Under the pieces are notes generated by a model. That model saw only the letters and a program-made list of their open reading frames with translations, made no database searches and was not told the DNA's origin. DNA of 64,000 nt from an uncultured Bacteroidaceae bacterium (GTDB taxonomy: Bacteria; Bacteroidota; Bacteroidia; Bacteroidales; Bacteroidaceae): positions 1 through 64,000 of the forward strand of contig CALUIR010000012.1 of NCBI GenBank assembly GCA_944320785.1, in the 5' to 3' direction. Made by a program: the position numbers and the translations under genes. This document shows, piece after piece, positions 63,066-64,000 of the stretch; positions within the stretch are counted from its first letter, which is position 1, and every line of letters starts with the position of its first letter.

Positions 63066-63097
63066 GCAAGGCCGCCCCATCAGAGAGACCGCCTTGC
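63066..63097 (-). other. Hairpin between DUF4870 gene and the 49-residue gene
   Basis: GCAAGGC (63066-63072) pairs with GCCTTGC (63091-63097). There is no T-run. Possibly an intercistronic stabiliser. Confidence 0.35.
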
Positions 63098-63106
63098 GCG
63101 TCATGG

Positions 63107-63487
63107 TCATTTGAACAATCTTATTGTTTTGGGGTAAAACAGCTTCGCTTTCCGCGTAGCCCCCACATAGATGCTGACGCACAATGGGTACAGCAACGCG
63201 CAGATTGCATAGAAGCCAAAAGGATAGGCCAACCAAGCATATTCAGGCTCCTGCCCAGCGGCAAGCACTTTCACAAAGTGATACCACATCGCCCCCATCG
63301 CTATCCAATAGATGCAAGCCACCAAGAACTGGAAGTTCAGCACATTGCATGCCTGCTGCGAAAGTTCGCTTCCGCTCCTTCCCTCTTTCAGTTTCCAATA
63401 AATCCATGGCATGGCCACGTTTGCAAACGGAATAGGGATGAAGAACCCTATCAGGGAAAACAAATGCAAATTAAGAGTCTGTTTCAT
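63107..63487 (-). CDS. DUF4870-like membrane protein
   Basis: 126 residues from MKQTLNLHLFSLIGFF; a start at 63499 is also possible. HLFSLIGFFIPIPFANVAMPWIYWKLKEGRSGSELSQQACNVLNFQF matches the DUF4870 (Tic20-like) signature: a first helix, a charged loop, then an LNFQ helix. Two more helices follow (FLVACIYWIAMGAMWYHFV; AWLAYPFGFYAICALLYPL). Predicted four-helix inner membrane protein of unknown function. Confidence 0.8.
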   Translation of the reverse strand: MKQTLNLHLFSLIGFFIPIPFANVAMPWIYWKLKEGRSGSELSQQACNVLNFQFLVACIYWIAMGAMWYHFVKVLAAGQEPEYAWLAYPFGFYAICALLYPLCVSIYVGATRKAKLFYPKTIRLFK

Positions 63488-63533
63488 AGCTTTAATCATT
63501 CGATTTCGGTATATGAATATTACAGCACAATGG

Positions 63534-64000
63534 CTATTCTTCAACAGGAAATGCCTTCTGAAGGTAGTTTTCTGCATTCACAATATTTCCCCGGAAGAAC
63601 ATCTTGCCTTCTGCATCTAAAATAATGACAGTGGGAACCCTGTCTATCTTCCATTCCTCCAAGAAAGCATCTTTCCAATTCACATGATAAACCGGAAATG
63701 AATAATCCTGCCGGAACTTTTCACGAGCCTTTTCCCAATCATCTTCCTTGTCTGCGACAAACACACTGGCCACCATCACATCCGATGAACCACGGTATTT
63801 CTCATACAATGCCTGCACCTGAGGAAAAGTATGCCAACAAATGCCGCAACGCCGATCCCAAAAGTCCAAAACCAAAGTTTTCCCCCGCCATGATGACAAT
63901 CGGATGCTGTCTCCTTCCTCGGTCAAGAAGCATACATCATCCTCCCTTTCTTGCTGCTTCAGCATTCCAGATGGTGTGCCAAAGGTCAAATAATGCACCC
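63534..64000 (-). CDS. TlpA-like thioredoxin-fold protein, truncated by the window edge
   Basis: C-terminal about 155 residues of a protein continuing past the right edge; the GTG at 63998 need not be the true start. A redoxin domain with LSSWRGKTLVLDFWDRRCGICWHTFPQVQALYEKY (CxxC = CGIC), VASVFVADKEDDWEKARE and the cis-Pro loop RVPTVIIL. Periplasmic thiol-disulfide reductase of the TlpA/ResA type. The DUF4870 gene starts 46 nt after its stop. Confidence 0.85.
   Translation of the reverse strand, partial: VHYLTFGTPSGMLKQQEREDDVCFLTEEGDSIRLSSWRGKTLVLDFWDRRCGICWHTFPQVQALYEKYRGSSDVMVASVFVADKEDDWEKAREKFRQDYSFPVYHVNWKDAFLEEWKIDRVPTVIILDAEGKMFFRGNIVNAENYLQKAFPVEE

Overview
The window looks like a chromosome segment of a gut Bacteroidales bacterium (Bacteroides/Phocaeicola-like). 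Evidence: a SusC/SusD polysaccharide utilisation locus (PUL); family members typical of Bacteroidetes (DUF3822, DUF1735-type lipoprotein, RagB/SusD, DUF4870); many Bacteroidetes-type promoters (-33 TTTG and -7 TAnnTTTG, four of them with exactly 19 nt between the boxes); and the order rpsU-xerC-hpf-tRNA that in this group leads towards tuf/secE/nusG. The species cannot be named from the sequence alone. No rRNA, CRISPR array, insertion sequence or prophage was seen.

Layout. 1-1.65 kb (minus): tRNA-Thr, hpf, xerC, rpsU. 2.2-5.9 kb (plus): electron-transfer flavoprotein (etfB, etfA) with an acyl-CoA dehydrogenase, closed by a perfect 27-bp inverted repeat. 5.9-7.3 kb (minus): HIRAN protein and aroB. 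7.5-12.5 kb (plus): small membrane protein, outer-membrane beta-barrel protein, cardiolipin synthase. 12.5-14.6 kb (minus): rsmD, DUF3822, pilin-like protein. 14.7-25 kb: RecD-like helicase, alaS (minus), M23 peptidase, MerR regulator, GNAT (minus), Lrp regulator, a candidate small RNA, thyA-folA, and an ECF sigma/anti-sigma operon headed by a tiny His-rich lipoprotein. 25-30.4 kb (minus): a lipoprotein, then the ppk1-pit operon (phosphate import and polyphosphate synthesis). 30.6-31.1 kb (plus): a small phosphoesterase.

31.2-62.0 kb (all minus): one large PUL. In transcription order: a clan GH-D enzyme, an IPT/NHL lipoprotein, SusC, SusD, a DUF1735-type lipoprotein, GH92, GH30, GH3, GH2, an alpha/beta-hydrolase esterase, GH36, GH2, GH92, GH3 and a sialate-type O-acetylesterase. 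This is an exo-acting set for a branched, acetylated glycan with alpha-mannose, alpha-galactose and beta-linked Gal/Glc/Xyl-type sugars; the substrate is not known. No PUL regulator is present, and SusC has no STN signalling domain. The PUL is clearly more AT-rich than the housekeeping region, apart from a GC-rich two-gene module at 42.7-46.0 kb. 62.2-64 kb (minus): a lipoprotein, an unlisted 49-aa membrane protein, a DUF4870 protein and the C-terminal part of a TlpA-like thioredoxin cut by the window edge.

The most unusual signal is in the non-coding DNA. Three intergenic regions hold tandem arrays of short palindromes with a period of 20-23 nt: 1921-2072 (7 units), 10849-10953 (5 units) and 25710-25770 (3 units). 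The palindrome differs between arrays, and in the first array it differs from unit to unit while keeping self-complementarity. A structured small-RNA candidate with promoter and terminator lies just upstream of thyA-folA.
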